NCBI RefSeq assembly: GCF_000389965.1
Contig: NC_021191.1
Span: 4,093,501 to 4,157,500, forward strand
Direction of reading: 5' to 3'
Length of the DNA: 64,000 nt
Origin: Actinoplanes sp. N902-109
Lineage (GTDB): Bacteria; Actinomycetota; Actinomycetes; Mycobacteriales; Micromonosporaceae
The position numbers and the translations under genes were made by a program. Positions 7,522-16,167 of this stretch are shown piece after piece (the first letter of the stretch is position 1; each line of letters starts with the position of its first letter). Below the pieces are notes generated by a model, which did not search any database, was not told the origin of the DNA, and saw only the letters and a program-made list of their open reading frames with translations.

Positions 7522-8394
7522 TCAGCGCAGCGACTGCCGGTCGTGCACCACGGCGATCGTGCAGGCGGCGTGGCGCAGCAGATGCTGGCTGACCGAACCG
7601 AGCAGCATGCCGGTCACGGTGCCGTGCCCGCGGCTGCCCACCACGAGCAGCTGGGCGGTGGCAGCGGCCTCGACCAGCGTCGCCGCCGGATGCTGCACCA
7701 GCGCCTCGGCCGAGACGGTCAGCATCGGGTACTTCTCCCGCCAGCCGGCGATCAGCTCGTCGAACGGCTGCCGTTCGGCCCCGGTCACCGCCCGGGTGTC
7801 CATCGGGGTGCCCTCCCACAGTCCGGTCACCGGCGCGAACGCGCGGATCGCGCGCAGCGGCACGGCCCGGGCGGCCGCCTCCTCGACGGCGAAGGCCAGG
7901 GCGAGCTGTGCCGAGGGCGAGTCGTCCACGCCCACCACCACCGGGGCGGCCGGACCGGGGCGGCCCCGGACCACCACAACCGGACAGCGGGCGTGGGCGG
8001 TCACGGCGACGCTTACCGAACCGAGCAGATTGCTCACCGCGCTGTGCCCGCGGCAGCCGAGCACGATCATCGCGGCATCGGCCGACCGGCCGATCAGGGT
8101 GAGCGCGGCCCGGTTGTTGACGATGCTGACGTGGGTGGGCACCCCCGGGTGGGTCTGCCGGGCCGCGGCGACGGCATCCCGCAGGGTGGTCCGGATGGCC
8201 TGGTCCGTCTCGTTGTCCGGCCACACCGCGGGGCCCGGGGCCAGCGACGCGGCCGGTGCCCACAGGGGCCACTCGTAGGCGTACAGGAATTCCACCGCCG
8301 CGCCGGTGCGGGCGGCTTCGTCGAGGGCCCACCCGGCGGCAACCTGCGCGTCGGGGGAGCGGTCGAAGCCGACGACGATTCTTCGGGTGGTCAT
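7522..8394 (-). CDS. Tandem universal stress protein (290 aa)
   Basis: Two UspA domains in tandem. Domain 1 begins RIVVGFDRSPDAQVAAGWALDEA and carries GCRGHSAVSNLLGSVS; domain 2 begins PVVVGVDDSPSAQLALAFAVEEA and carries GSRGHGTVTGMLLGSVS. Both loops fit the ATP-binding G-x2-G-x9-G-S pattern. The ATG at 8394 has AGGAGA upstream. It is the third gene of a minus-strand unit (Usp, GNAT-acyl-CoA synthetase, Usp) with 14 bp or less between genes, probably transcribed from near 12 kb. The frame continues far upstream as an artefact of GC bias. Closest in-window relative is the Usp at 12966-13835. Confidence 0.92.
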   Translation of the reverse strand: MTTRRIVVGFDRSPDAQVAAGWALDEAARTGAAVEFLYAYEWPLWAPAASLAPGPAVWPDNETDQAIRTTLRDAVAAARQTHPGVPTHVSIVNNRAALTLIGRSADAAMIVLGCRGHSAVSNLLGSVSVAVTAHARCPVVVVRGRPGPAAPVVVGVDDSPSAQLALAFAVEEAAARAVPLRAIRAFAPVTGLWEGTPMDTRAVTGAERQPFDELIAGWREKYPMLTVSAEALVQHPAATLVEAAATAQLLVVGSRGHGTVTGMLLGSVSQHLLRHAACTIAVVHDRQSLR

Positions 8395-8408
8395 GACGGT
8401 CTCCTCTC

Positions 8409-11030
8409 TCAGGTGGTCGCCGGGCGCAGGATCCGCAGCACGGGGTCCGGTTCGGTGCCGGTCGGGGCCAGCCGCAGCTTGGCGTCGACGGCCACAACCC
8501 CGCCCGGCCCGGCGAGAACGGGGTTGAGATCCAGCTCGGCGATCTCCGGGAAGTCCTCGGCGAGCCGGCCGAGCCGCAGCAGCAGGTCCTCCAGCGCCGC
8601 GGTGTCCACCGGCGGCGCGCCGCGATAGCCGGTGAGCAGCGGCGCGGCCCGCAGGTCCCGCCACATCCGGCCGGCGTCGAGGTCGGTCATCGGCACCAGG
8701 CGCAGGGTGTGGTCGCCCAGCAGGTCGGTCTGCACGCCGCCCGGGCCGAGCAGCACCACCGAGCCGAACAGCCGGTCGTGCACGATCCCGGCGAGCAGCT
8801 CGACCGGCGCGCTGACCTGGTGCTGCACCAGCACCCCGGCGGCGCTGTGCCCGGCTGCGGCGACCGGGCCGAAGGCGTCGCGGACCTTGGCAGGACCGGT
8901 CAGCCCGGCACGCACGCCACCGCTGTCGCTCTTGTGCACCAGCGTGGTGTCCGCGGACTTGAGCACGACGGGATAGCCCAGCCGCTTCGCGGCGGCCACG
9001 GCGGCGGTGCCGGTGGCGGCGGCCTCGGCGGGCAGGACCGGGATCCCGTACGCCCGCAGGATCGCCGCCGTCCCCTGGTACGACTGCCAGCCCCCGCCGT
9101 CGTCCAATGCCCGGCCGACCAGCTCCCGCACCCGCGTGGTGTCGACGTCGGCCAGCCCGGGGCGCCGGCCCAGCGGCTGGCGGCGCCACTCGGCGTAGGT
9201 GGCGGCGTGGGCGAGCGCCCGGGCGGCCCGCTCCGGTGCGTCGTACACCGGAGCGCCGCGCCTGCCCAGCCGGGTGATCCCCGCGTCGGCGCCGATCAGG
9301 ACCGCGGCGACGGTCAGCGCCGGATGCCCGTCCACCACGTCGTCCAGCGCGGCCATCAGCCCGGCCGGGTCGTTGGCGCGGGTGCCGATGACGATCAGCA
9401 GCAGCATGTCGGCCGTCCCGCTGTCGGCAACGGCCGCCGCAGCCGCCGCGAACGCCGCCGGTCCGGCACCGGCTCCCAGGTCCAGCGGGTTGTCCCGGCC
9501 GGTCAGGATCGGCACGGTCAGACCGCCGGCCTCGGCCGCGTCGGCGGCCAGCACGTTGAGGCCACCGGCGTTGCCGACGATGGCGAGCCGGCGCCCGGCG
9601 GGCAGCGGCTGGCCGGTGAGCATCCGCGCGGCGTCGATGAGCTCGGTCAGCCCTTCCGGGCGTACGACGCCGGCCTGGGCGAACAGGGCGTCCACCGTGG
9701 CCGACGGGGCCGAGGCCGCGGCGGTGTGCGAGGCGCCGGCGCGCTGCCCGGCGTCCGAGCGCCCGCTCTTGAGGGCGAGCACCGGTTTGCGCCGGCCCAG
9801 CGCCCGTACGGTGCGGGCGAACTTGCGCGGGTTGCCGAAGGACTCCAGGTACAGCGCGACCGCCTGGGTGGCCGGGTCGTCGTACCAGTAGGCGATCAGG
9901 TCGTTGCCGCTGACGTCTGCCTTGTTGCCCAGCGACACGAACGACGAGATGCCCGCGTCGGCCTCGAGCAGGGCGATGCCGACGGCGCCCGACTGCGCGG
10001 CCACGGCCAGCCCACCGGCCGGCGGGACGTGCGGGGCGAAGCCGGCGTCCAGTCGTACCCCCGGATCGGTGTTGATGACGCCGAGGCAGTTCGGCCCGAC
10101 CAGCCGGATGCCGTGCGCGCGGGCGATCCGCACCAGCTCGCACTGGCGGCGGCGGCCCTCGGCGCCGGCCTCGCCGAACCCGGCGCTGAGCACGACCGCC
10201 GCGCGCACCCCCACGTGCGCGGCGTCGGTCAGCACCCCGGCGACCTGGTCGGCGGGCACCGCGACGACCAGCAGGTCCACCGGGGCGGGCAGGTCACGCA
10301 CCGAACGCCAGGCCGGGACCCCGGCCACCGCCGTCCCGCTGCGGTTGACCGCGTACAGGGCACCGGTGAAGCCGTACTCGCGCAGCCCGCGCACCGTCTC
10401 GTGGCCGACCCCGCCGGGCCGGTGCCCGGCGCCCGCGACCGCCACCGAGGCGGGCGCCAGCAGTGCGCGCAGCGACGCCCGTTCAGCGGTCCGGTCGCGG
10501 ACGTCGACCGCCTGCTCGGCCGCCTCGGCGTCATCGACCGGCAGGCCGACGTCCATGATGCCGCTGTCGAAGTGCGACCAGGCATGCCGGCTCAGGTCCC
10601 GGGCCACCTTCAGCATCGCCCGGTTGTCCGGCAGCACCTCGCCGACCAGTTCGTCGACGCCGTGCCGGCGCACCCGGGCGGCCAGGTGCTCCAGCAGCAG
10701 GGTGCCGATGCCGCGCCCGCGGTGGGCATCCGCCACGAACACCGAGAACTCGGCGGCGCGTTCCTCCGGCACGGTCCGCTCGCAGGAGGCCACGCCCACC
10801 AGGGCGGTACCCTCGGTCGCCAGCATCGCCACGTGGTCGTCGGTCTCCGGCTCGCACAGCCGGGCCACCTCGGCGTCCAGCGTGGCCGGGCTGGGCAGCG
10901 CGAAGAACCGCAGCCGCAGGCTCTCGGGTGTGGCCGAGGCGTACAACCCGGCGAGCGCGGGCCGGTCGGCCGGTCGTACCGGCCGGATGGTGACGATCCC
11001 GCCGTCGGAGGCCAGGGCATCGACGCACAT
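8409..11030 (-). CDS. GNAT acetyltransferase fused to ADP-forming acyl-CoA synthetase (about 873 aa)
   Basis: Residues 14-165 are a GNAT domain with the acetyl-CoA loop RGRGIGTLLLEHL. From about 190 the protein is an NDP-forming acyl-CoA synthetase: CoA-binding domain with GPNCLGVINT, then the segment SHTAAA with the phospho-histidine (His435), and a C-terminal ATP-grasp domain (GYPVVLKSAD, AELDLNPVLAGPGG). Such enzymes make ATP from ADP and acetyl-CoA. In the protein acetyltransferase Pat of Salmonella this catalytic His is absent; here it is present, so the synthetase part is likely active, while the GNAT part could acetylate proteins. Start: the ATG at 11030 is better spaced from AGGAGG than that at 11033. 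It lies between two Usp genes in one operon and would conserve energy during acetate fermentation. Confidence 0.85.
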   Translation of the reverse strand: MCVDALASDGGIVTIRPVRPADRPALAGLYASATPESLRLRFFALPSPATLDAEVARLCEPETDDHVAMLATEGTALVGVASCERTVPEERAAEFSVFVADAHRGRGIGTLLLEHLAARVRRHGVDELVGEVLPDNRAMLKVARDLSRHAWSHFDSGIMDVGLPVDDAEAAEQAVDVRDRTAERASLRALLAPASVAVAGAGHRPGGVGHETVRGLREYGFTGALYAVNRSGTAVAGVPAWRSVRDLPAPVDLLVVAVPADQVAGVLTDAAHVGVRAAVVLSAGFGEAGAEGRRRQCELVRIARAHGIRLVGPNCLGVINTDPGVRLDAGFAPHVPPAGGLAVAAQSGAVGIALLEADAGISSFVSLGNKADVSGNDLIAYWYDDPATQAVALYLESFGNPRKFARTVRALGRRKPVLALKSGRSDAGQRAGASHTAAASAPSATVDALFAQAGVVRPEGLTELIDAARMLTGQPLPAGRRLAIVGNAGGLNVLAADAAEAGGLTVPILTGRDNPLDLGAGAGPAAFAAAAAAVADSGTADMLLLIVIGTRANDPAGLMAALDDVVDGHPALTVAAVLIGADAGITRLGRRGAPVYDAPERAARALAHAATYAEWRRQPLGRRPGLADVDTTRVRELVGRALDDGGGWQSYQGTAAILRAYGIPVLPAEAAATGTAAVAAAKRLGYPVVLKSADTTLVHKSDSGGVRAGLTGPAKVRDAFGPVAAAGHSAAGVLVQHQVSAPVELLAGIVHDRLFGSVVLLGPGGVQTDLLGDHTLRLVPMTDLDAGRMWRDLRAAPLLTGYRGAPPVDTAALEDLLLRLGRLAEDFPEIAELDLNPVLAGPGGVVAVDAKLRLAPTGTEPDPVLRILRPATT

Positions 11031-11040
11031 CATGTCCTCC

Positions 11041-11913
11041 TCACACCGCTCCCGGCCGGACGACCATGACCGGGCAGCCGGCGTGGTGCAGCAGTTGCAG
11101 CCCGGCCGAGCCGAGCAGGGAACCCGCGACCACGCCGTGCCCCCGGCTGCCGACGACCACCAGACGGGCCTGCCGCGACGCCTCGGTCAGCGCGGCGGCG
11201 GCGCTGCGGTGCGTCACCTCGGTCGTGAGCGGCACGTCCGGATATCTCGTACGCCAGGGGGCGAGCTGACGGTCGAGTTGCGCCCGCTCCTCGGCGTCCT
11301 GGTCGGGGGTGTCCACCGATGCCGGTGCCACGTCCGCCAGCCAGAGCGGGATCACCGGCAGATAGGCCCGTACGACGGTGAGCGGGCAACCCGTGCGGGC
11401 CGCGGTGGCGAACGCCTCGGCCAGCACGGTGCCGGCCATGGGGGAGTCGTCCACCCCGGCCACGACCGGCCCGTCCGCGACGTCGTCCCGTCCGCGTACC
11501 ACGACCATCGGGCACGGGGCGTGCGTGGCGACCCGCTGGCTGACCGAGCCCAGCAGCAGCCCCGTGAACCCGCCCCGGCCGTGGCTGCCCACCACCAGCA
11601 TCGCGGCGTCGCGGGACACCTCCAGCAGCCGCGGCGCGGCATGCCCGACCAGGGCGTCGGTGCTGATCGCGAGGTCCGGGGCGACCTTGCGGGCCCGGTC
11701 CTCGGCGGCCCCGGCGATGGCGTCGGCGATCTTCCGGGCGATGTCGATGTACTCGCTGTGCAAGTCGAAGCGTGCCTCGCGCCACTCCCAGTCGAAGGCG
11801 TGCACGATCCGGAGCGGCAGGTCACGCCGGCGGGCCTCGCCGGCCGCCCAGTCCACCGCGGCGTTGCTGCTGTCGGTGCCGTCGGCGCCGACGATGATGG
11901 CTCTCGTCGTCAT
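11041..11913 (-). CDS. Tandem universal stress protein (290 aa)
   Basis: Two Usp domains; loops GSHGRGGFTGLLLGSVS and GSRGHGVVAGSLLGSAG both fit the ATP-binding pattern. Domain 1 begins AIIVGADGTDSSNAAVDWAA and domain 2 PVVAGVDDSPMAGTVLAEAF. The ATG at 11913 is preceded by GGAGGGG. It is the first gene of the Usp / GNAT-synthetase / Usp unit and the next gene starts about 10 bp after its stop. A DosR-like box lies about 80 bp upstream. Tandem Usps of this kind are dormancy proteins in Mycobacterium (Rv2623), where ATP binding matters for growth control; transfer of that role is inference. Confidence 0.92.
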   Translation of the reverse strand: MTTRAIIVGADGTDSSNAAVDWAAGEARRRDLPLRIVHAFDWEWREARFDLHSEYIDIARKIADAIAGAAEDRARKVAPDLAISTDALVGHAAPRLLEVSRDAAMLVVGSHGRGGFTGLLLGSVSQRVATHAPCPMVVVRGRDDVADGPVVAGVDDSPMAGTVLAEAFATAARTGCPLTVVRAYLPVIPLWLADVAPASVDTPDQDAEERAQLDRQLAPWRTRYPDVPLTTEVTHRSAAAALTEASRQARLVVVGSRGHGVVAGSLLGSAGLQLLHHAGCPVMVVRPGAV

Positions 11914-11991
11914 GGCCGTACCCCTCCCTGGTCTCCTCCCATCGTCGGGTCCCCGCGGGACGGCGGGCAGAGAGGCAGGGCCCCTTCCGGC

Positions 11992-12005
11992 GGGTCTTCC
12001 GGCCC
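11992..12005. promoter_or_regulatory. DosR-like box upstream of the Usp/acyl-CoA synthetase operon
   Basis: GGGTCTTCCGGCCC matches the DosR core at 10 of 14. It lies 79 bp upstream of the Usp start (11913) and 84 bp upstream of the small gene at 12089. A nearly identical stretch occurs at 6561, supporting a shared element. Confidence 0.45.
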
Positions 12006-12088
12006 GCTCCGGCAGGACCCGCGGCTCTGCCCCGGCAGGGGTGGTCCGCGGTTCGCTGGAGGTGCCCCGAGAGGTGAAGGAGAAGGCC

Positions 12089-12235
12089 ATGAAACGACAA
12101 CTCGTCGTCCTGGGCGCGGTGGCCGCGTTCCCGGTCGTCGCCGTGGCGGCCAGTGTGGCGGCAGCCTCGGTCACTCTCAAGATCGTTGCGGCCACGGTGG
12201 CCCGGCACCTGAGCCCCACCCAGGGCACCTCGTGA
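12089..12235 (+). CDS. Small hydrophobic protein (48 aa)
   Basis: A 48-residue protein that is almost entirely one hydrophobic helix (QLVVLGAVAAFPVVAVAASVAAASVTLKIV cut by few polar residues), ending HLSPTQGTS. AAGGAG lies 7 bp before the ATG. Its TGA overlaps the GTG of the next gene (GTGA), which supports translation and an operon. Probably a membrane peptide; function unknown. Confidence 0.65.
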   Translation: MKRQLVVLGAVAAFPVVAVAASVAAASVTLKIVAATVARHLSPTQGTS

Positions 12236-12711
12236 CCACCCGTCCCGGCGGGGTGCGACGCTGGATGTACCGCGGCGGCCGGCCCAACCGCCTCGCCCGC
12301 GCCCTGAACACCCTGTCGGCGGCCCAGTTCGCCCGTGGCGTGCTCGCCCCCGAACGGGCGGTCACCCTCGAGGTCCGCGGGCGCACCACCGGCCGCCCGG
12401 TGGCACTGCCGCTGGTGGTCGCCGACGTGTCCGGCGAGCATTACCTCGTCTCCATGCTCGGCGAGGCCAACTGGGTCCGCAACGTCCGCGCGGCCGGCGG
12501 CATCGCCACCCTGCGGCACGGCCGCTCCCGCCGGGTCCGCCTGCTGGAGGTGCCACCCGGCGAACGCGCCGCCGTGCTGCGCCGCTACCTCGCCCTGGCC
12601 CCGGGCGCCCGCCCGCACTTCCCGATCGGCCCGGACGCCCCGCTCGCCGACTTCGCCGCGATCGCCGACCACTACCCGGTCTTCCGCATCACCGATGCCG
12701 GCCCCGCCTGA
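12232..12711 (+). CDS. Deazaflavin (F420)-dependent nitroreductase-like protein, Ddn family (159 aa)
   Basis: The protein matches the DUF385/Ddn family of split-barrel enzymes that use coenzyme F420 to reduce quinones and nitro compounds. Recognisable features are GRTTGRPVALPLVVADVSGEHYLVSMLGEANWVRNVRAAGG, read here in pieces: the RTTGRPVALPL strand, the YLVSMLG loop and WVRNVRA. Length 159 aa is normal. It starts with GTG overlapping the stop of the small upstream gene. F420 enzymes of this group protect mycobacteria from oxidative and nitrosative stress during hypoxia, which fits the setting. The physiological substrate is unknown. Confidence 0.78.
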   Translation: MTTRPGGVRRWMYRGGRPNRLARALNTLSAAQFARGVLAPERAVTLEVRGRTTGRPVALPLVVADVSGEHYLVSMLGEANWVRNVRAAGGIATLRHGRSRRVRLLEVPPGERAAVLRRYLALAPGARPHFPIGPDAPLADFAAIADHYPVFRITDAGPA

Positions 12712-12965
12712 CCGCACCCGCCGGACCATGCCCGCCGGACCGCGCTGGTCTGCCCCGGCCCGTGCGGGCTCATTCGGTACGCCGGGGCTCGGGTGTCATC
12801 CCGGTTCTGCGCACACCTGGCATCTGATCCGGCTGTGGTCCGGTCCGCATCCCCCATGGACCGTGTCCTCCAGCCGGATCTGCCGTCGACGATGCTTGCT
12901 GCCGTCCTGGCCCGTCCGGCCGGCGTTGATCTCGACCGGGGCCTCCCGGGAGCCGCGTGATCGCC
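12712..12965. other. Gene-free spacer between convergent genes
   Basis: About 250 bp between the Ddn-type gene and the end of the next Usp gene. I see no open frame with family similarity, no clear terminator hairpin and no repeat. Confidence 0.5.
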
Positions 12966-13835
12966 CTACGGTCGGGACAGCTCCCGCACCACGGCAACCG
13001 GCCCGCTCGCGTGGTGCAGCAGGTGCTGGCTGACCGAGCCGAGCAGCGTCCCCCGCAACGCACCGCGCCCGCGGGTGCCCACCACGAGCAGCTGAGCGTC
13101 CCGCCCGGCCACGGTCAGCGCATGCGCCGGGTGGTCCAGCAGCACCCGGGCCGTCACCGCCACGCCCGGGAACTTCTCGCCCCAGCTGCTCAGCAACTCG
13201 TCGAGCGCGCGCTGTTCGGCGGCCAGTGCGTCGGCGGTGATCGGCGGTGGCACCTGCAGCAGGCCGCTGGGCGGGGTGGCCGCCCGGATCACCTGCAGCG
13301 CGACGCCGCGGGACTGCGCCTGCTCGAAGGCGAACGCCAGCGCGGGCAGCGCGGCCGCGTGGTCGTCGACACCGGCCACCACCGGGGCGCCCGGGTCGAT
13401 CTGCCCGCGCACGATGACGACCGGGCAGTGCGCGTGGGCACTGACCGCCACGCTGACCGAGCCGAGCAGGTTGCCGACCGCGGAGTGCCCGTGGCTGCCG
13501 AGCACGACAGCTGACGCCTCGGCCGACCGGTCGACCAGGGTGAGCGCCGCGGCGGCGTGCACAATCGACATGTCGGTGCGCACGGCCGGATGACTGTGGG
13601 CCGCGGCACTGACCACATCGGACATAAGGCCGTGGACAGTCCGGTCGATCTCGCCGCCCGGCCACTCCGCCGGGGCCGGGATCTTCGTGCCGGCCGGGGC
13701 CCGCGACGGCCACTCGAAGGCGTAGAAGAACTCGACCAGCGCGCCGGTGCGCGCAGCCTCGTCGAGCGCCCACCCCGCGGCGGCCCGGGCGGCGGCCGAT
13801 CCGTCGTACCCGACGATGATCTTCTTGGCGGTCAT
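12966..13835 (-). CDS. Tandem universal stress protein (289 aa)
   Basis: Two Usp domains. Domain 1 begins KIIVGYDGSAAARAAAGWALDEA with loop GSHGHSAVGNLLGSVS; domain 2 begins PVVAGVDDHAAALPALAFAFEQA with loop GTRGRGALRGTLLGSVS. Both fit the ATP-binding pattern. The ATG has GAGGAGCG upstream. It is most like the Usp at 7522, with the same WALDEAARTGA and ALTLxxRSAxA stretches, so the pair arose by duplication. Two dormancy boxes, including one of the best matches in the window, lie 70-105 bp upstream. Transcribed alone. Confidence 0.92.
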   Translation of the reverse strand: MTAKKIIVGYDGSAAARAAAGWALDEAARTGALVEFFYAFEWPSRAPAGTKIPAPAEWPGGEIDRTVHGLMSDVVSAAAHSHPAVRTDMSIVHAAAALTLVDRSAEASAVVLGSHGHSAVGNLLGSVSVAVSAHAHCPVVIVRGQIDPGAPVVAGVDDHAAALPALAFAFEQAQSRGVALQVIRAATPPSGLLQVPPPITADALAAEQRALDELLSSWGEKFPGVAVTARVLLDHPAHALTVAGRDAQLLVVGTRGRGALRGTLLGSVSQHLLHHASGPVAVVRELSRP

Positions 13836-13904
13836 GGTCGCGCTCCTCGGTCGCTCGGGACACCTTCCGCACCGATGATCGGCCCGTCCGGACCCCGGCG
13901 ACAG

Positions 13905-13940
13905 GGCACCAAGGTCCGGCCCGGCCGGGCCTAAAGACCC
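13905..13940. promoter_or_regulatory. Tandem DosR-like boxes upstream of a universal stress gene
   Basis: GGGCCTAAAGACCC at 13927-13940 matches the DosR core GGGACTWWAGTCCC at 12 of 14 positions, including the central AAA. GGCACCAAGGTCCG at 13905-13918 matches at 10 of 14. The two centres are 22 bp apart, two helical turns, as expected for cooperative binding of NarL-family dimers. They lie 70 and 92 bp upstream of the Usp start at 13835. Confidence 0.65.
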
Positions 13941-13949
13941 GTCAGGTGG

Positions 13950-15068
13950 TCACGACGCCGGTTGGCCCGCCGTCCACACCACCACGTGGTCCATGCCGCC
14001 CCGCACGACGGAGGTGCCGATCACCCGGCCCCTGCCGTCGATGCCGGACACCCAGTTGCCGGCCAGCGCCGGTTCGAGGACGTCGTAGCCGGTCACGCGC
14101 CCGTGCCGCCACCGGAACGGGACGCGGACGATGTCCGGCCGGGTGGGGTCGAAGGTGATCCCGGCGACGTCCCCCCGGTCGTTGACGGCCGTCGCAACGC
14201 CGTAGCGGTCCGGCATGAGGAAGCCCGCCACCCCGTGCCGCCAGCGGACGGGCTGGACACCTGCGGCGCCGATCACGTACCCGACCACGTCGCCGGCCGT
14301 GTTGATGGCGTTCGCCACGGCCTCGGACTGTGCGGCGGCGGGCCACAGGTCGGTCATCCGGCCGTGCTGCCACTGGAAGGGGTGATACGCGCCGGTGGCA
14401 TCGATGCCCATGCCGATGACCGCCCCGTGGTCGTTGAGCGCCGTTCCGGTGGTGTGCTCACTCCCGAGGTTACCCAGGTCGGTGAGCCGGCCGCGGTCCC
14501 ACAGCAGGGCATGTTCCGCCGAGCGGCCCGCGTCGTACATGTTGATCAGTACTTGACCGCGGTCGTTGACGTCGACGGCCTCACCGGCCGTCAACCCGTG
14601 CCACGGGCCGACATCCGTGAAGACCCCGTCCCGCCACACGAACGGCCGGTCGGGTGCCAGGTCGTCGGGAGCGCCTCGGAAGCCGGCCACCAGGCCGCTG
14701 TCGTTGATCGCGGCGGCCCACGCGGGATCCCCGGTCGGGTGCGCCAGCGGGGTCAGCACGCCGTCGTGCCACCGGAACGCCGGACCGTCACTCAGGTGCC
14801 CCACGACGTCGGCATGCTCGTTGAGCCCGACCGGCCCCCATGTGCCGCCGACGCCCAGGTCGATGCGCTCGTACGTGCCGTGACGCCACAGCACCAGACT
14901 CGAACCGCTGTACCCGGCGATGTCGCCGGCCGTGTTGACCGCCTCGACGGTGCCGGGGCCGAGATCCACCAGCGCCGGTGTGGCGGGTACGGCAAGCGCG
15001 CCGGGCACCGGGGCGAGCAGCAGCGCTGCGGCCACCGCGGACACGATGCCGGAGGGATGCTGGATCAT
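13950..15068 (-). CDS. Secreted HAF-repeat protein (372 aa)
   Basis: The protein begins with a signal peptide (MIQHPSGIVSAVAAALLLAPVPGALA) and is otherwise built of seven or so repeats of about 45 residues of the extracellular HAF type: each has a W[RQ]HG core, a T/D-DLG strand, then A[IV]N-x-x-G-x-V-x-G. Examples are LWRHGTYERIDLG, FQWQHGRMTDL and AVNDRGDVAGITF. Such repeats form a propeller-like extracellular protein of unknown function. The start is taken at 15068 behind GGAGGAAGGAGC; the frame reads on upstream without a signal peptide. It lies among dormancy genes with a dormancy box 77 bp upstream. Function not known. Confidence 0.78.
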   Translation of the reverse strand: MIQHPSGIVSAVAAALLLAPVPGALAVPATPALVDLGPGTVEAVNTAGDIAGYSGSSLVLWRHGTYERIDLGVGGTWGPVGLNEHADVVGHLSDGPAFRWHDGVLTPLAHPTGDPAWAAAINDSGLVAGFRGAPDDLAPDRPFVWRDGVFTDVGPWHGLTAGEAVDVNDRGQVLINMYDAGRSAEHALLWDRGRLTDLGNLGSEHTTGTALNDHGAVIGMGIDATGAYHPFQWQHGRMTDLWPAAAQSEAVANAINTAGDVVGYVIGAAGVQPVRWRHGVAGFLMPDRYGVATAVNDRGDVAGITFDPTRPDIVRVPFRWRHGRVTGYDVLEPALAGNWVSGIDGRGRVIGTSVVRGGMDHVVVWTAGQPAS

Positions 15069-15144
15069 GGTGTGCTCCTTCCTCCCGCTCCACCCTGACC
15101 CCGGCACGGGCATGATCGGCAGGGCCGAGGTCAGGCCGGTGGCC

Positions 15145-15158
15145 GGGACCAACGACCC
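15145..15158. promoter_or_regulatory. DosR-like box between the HAF gene and a universal stress gene
   Basis: GGGACCAACGACCC matches the DosR core at 11 of 14 positions. It lies 77 bp upstream of the HAF gene start (15068) and 61 bp upstream of the Usp at 15219, and could serve both divergent units. Confidence 0.55.
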
Positions 15159-15218
15159 TGGCCGCCGGGTGACGCACGGAGTGTGCTGAAGGCGGACGCG
15201 ACGTCGGGGAGGTCGGCC

Positions 15219-16127
15219 ATGAGTCATCTCGACAGTCACCGCTTGCAGCGGGACCCACCCCGGGCTGGGGGCACGGCAGCGGCGACCCGCTACAGCGACA
15301 TGATCAACCGCTATCTCGCCATCGGGCACTATCGCTCCGAGGAAGCCGTCCGGCCGGCGCCCCGGGTGCCGCCGGTGGCGGTCGGGACGGTGCTGGCCGC
15401 TGTCGACGACAGCCCGGTCAGTTGCACCGCCGTGGATCACGCCGCGATCGAGGCGCAGTTGCACGGCTGGTACCTACGGCTCGTGCATGTGCACCGGGGT
15501 GGCAGTCCGGTGGCCCGGGAGGAGGGCGCCCGCCTGCTGGAGCGGCTCACCGACCGGGTGCACGCGGGTGCACCGTCGGTCGCGGTGACCAGCCGGCTCA
15601 TCGCGGGTGCGGCAGCGCCGCTGCTGCTGACCAACGCCCGGGACACCAACCTGGTCGTCGTCGGGCACCGGCATGCCACGGCGAGCTGTGCGTTCGGCCG
15701 CACCGTCGGCGACCGGGTGGCGGCGTATCACAGCGGCGTCGTCATGGTGGTACGGATGCCGGGCTGGCCACCCGGGCCGGAATTCGGTGCGCGCCCGATC
15801 GTGGTGGGTGTGGACGCTGCGGGCACCCGTACGCGGGCGGTGGACTTCGCTCTGCGGGAAGCCGCGTTCCGCGGATGTGACCTGGTGATGGCGCACGCGG
15901 GGCGGAATGCCACGCCGGCCGAGCGGGCGGAGAGGAACGGCGAGGTGCTGGTGCACCACCGGGTGGTCGCTGCGGATCCGGTGACCGCCCTGCTGGAGTT
16001 CTCCGGCCGGGCCGCCGCCGTCGTGGTCGGACGGCAGGCCCCGGGGGCCCCGCCGGGCCGTCTGCTCGGCTCGGTCAGCCGTGCCATGGTCCAGCGCGCC
16101 CGGTGCCCGGTGTTCCTGGCGGGTTGA
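15219..16127 (+). CDS. Divergent tandem universal stress protein (302 aa)
   Basis: Two Usp-fold domains preceded by an unusual N-terminal extension of about 45 residues (MSHLDSHRLQ ... YSDMINRYLAIGHY). Domain 1 starts GTVLAAVDDSPVSCTAVDHA but its loop reads VGHRHATASCAFGRTVGDRV, without the G-x2-G-x9-G-S motif. Domain 2 starts PIVVGVDAAGTRTRAVDFAL and ends GRQAPGAPPGRLLGSVSRAM, where the second Gly is changed. It therefore probably does not bind ATP like the other Usps. The ATG at 15219 has GGGGAGG upstream; the longer frame from 15183 lacks one. The hsp20 gene follows 40 bp downstream, likely in the same transcript. Confidence 0.82.
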   Translation: MSHLDSHRLQRDPPRAGGTAAATRYSDMINRYLAIGHYRSEEAVRPAPRVPPVAVGTVLAAVDDSPVSCTAVDHAAIEAQLHGWYLRLVHVHRGGSPVAREEGARLLERLTDRVHAGAPSVAVTSRLIAGAAAPLLLTNARDTNLVVVGHRHATASCAFGRTVGDRVAAYHSGVVMVVRMPGWPPGPEFGARPIVVGVDAAGTRTRAVDFALREAAFRGCDLVMAHAGRNATPAERAERNGEVLVHHRVVAADPVTALLEFSGRAAAVVVGRQAPGAPPGRLLGSVSRAMVQRARCPVFLAG

Positions 16128-16167
16128 CGAGGCGCGTCGACGAGAGAGGGAAGGAAGGAGAGCAGAG

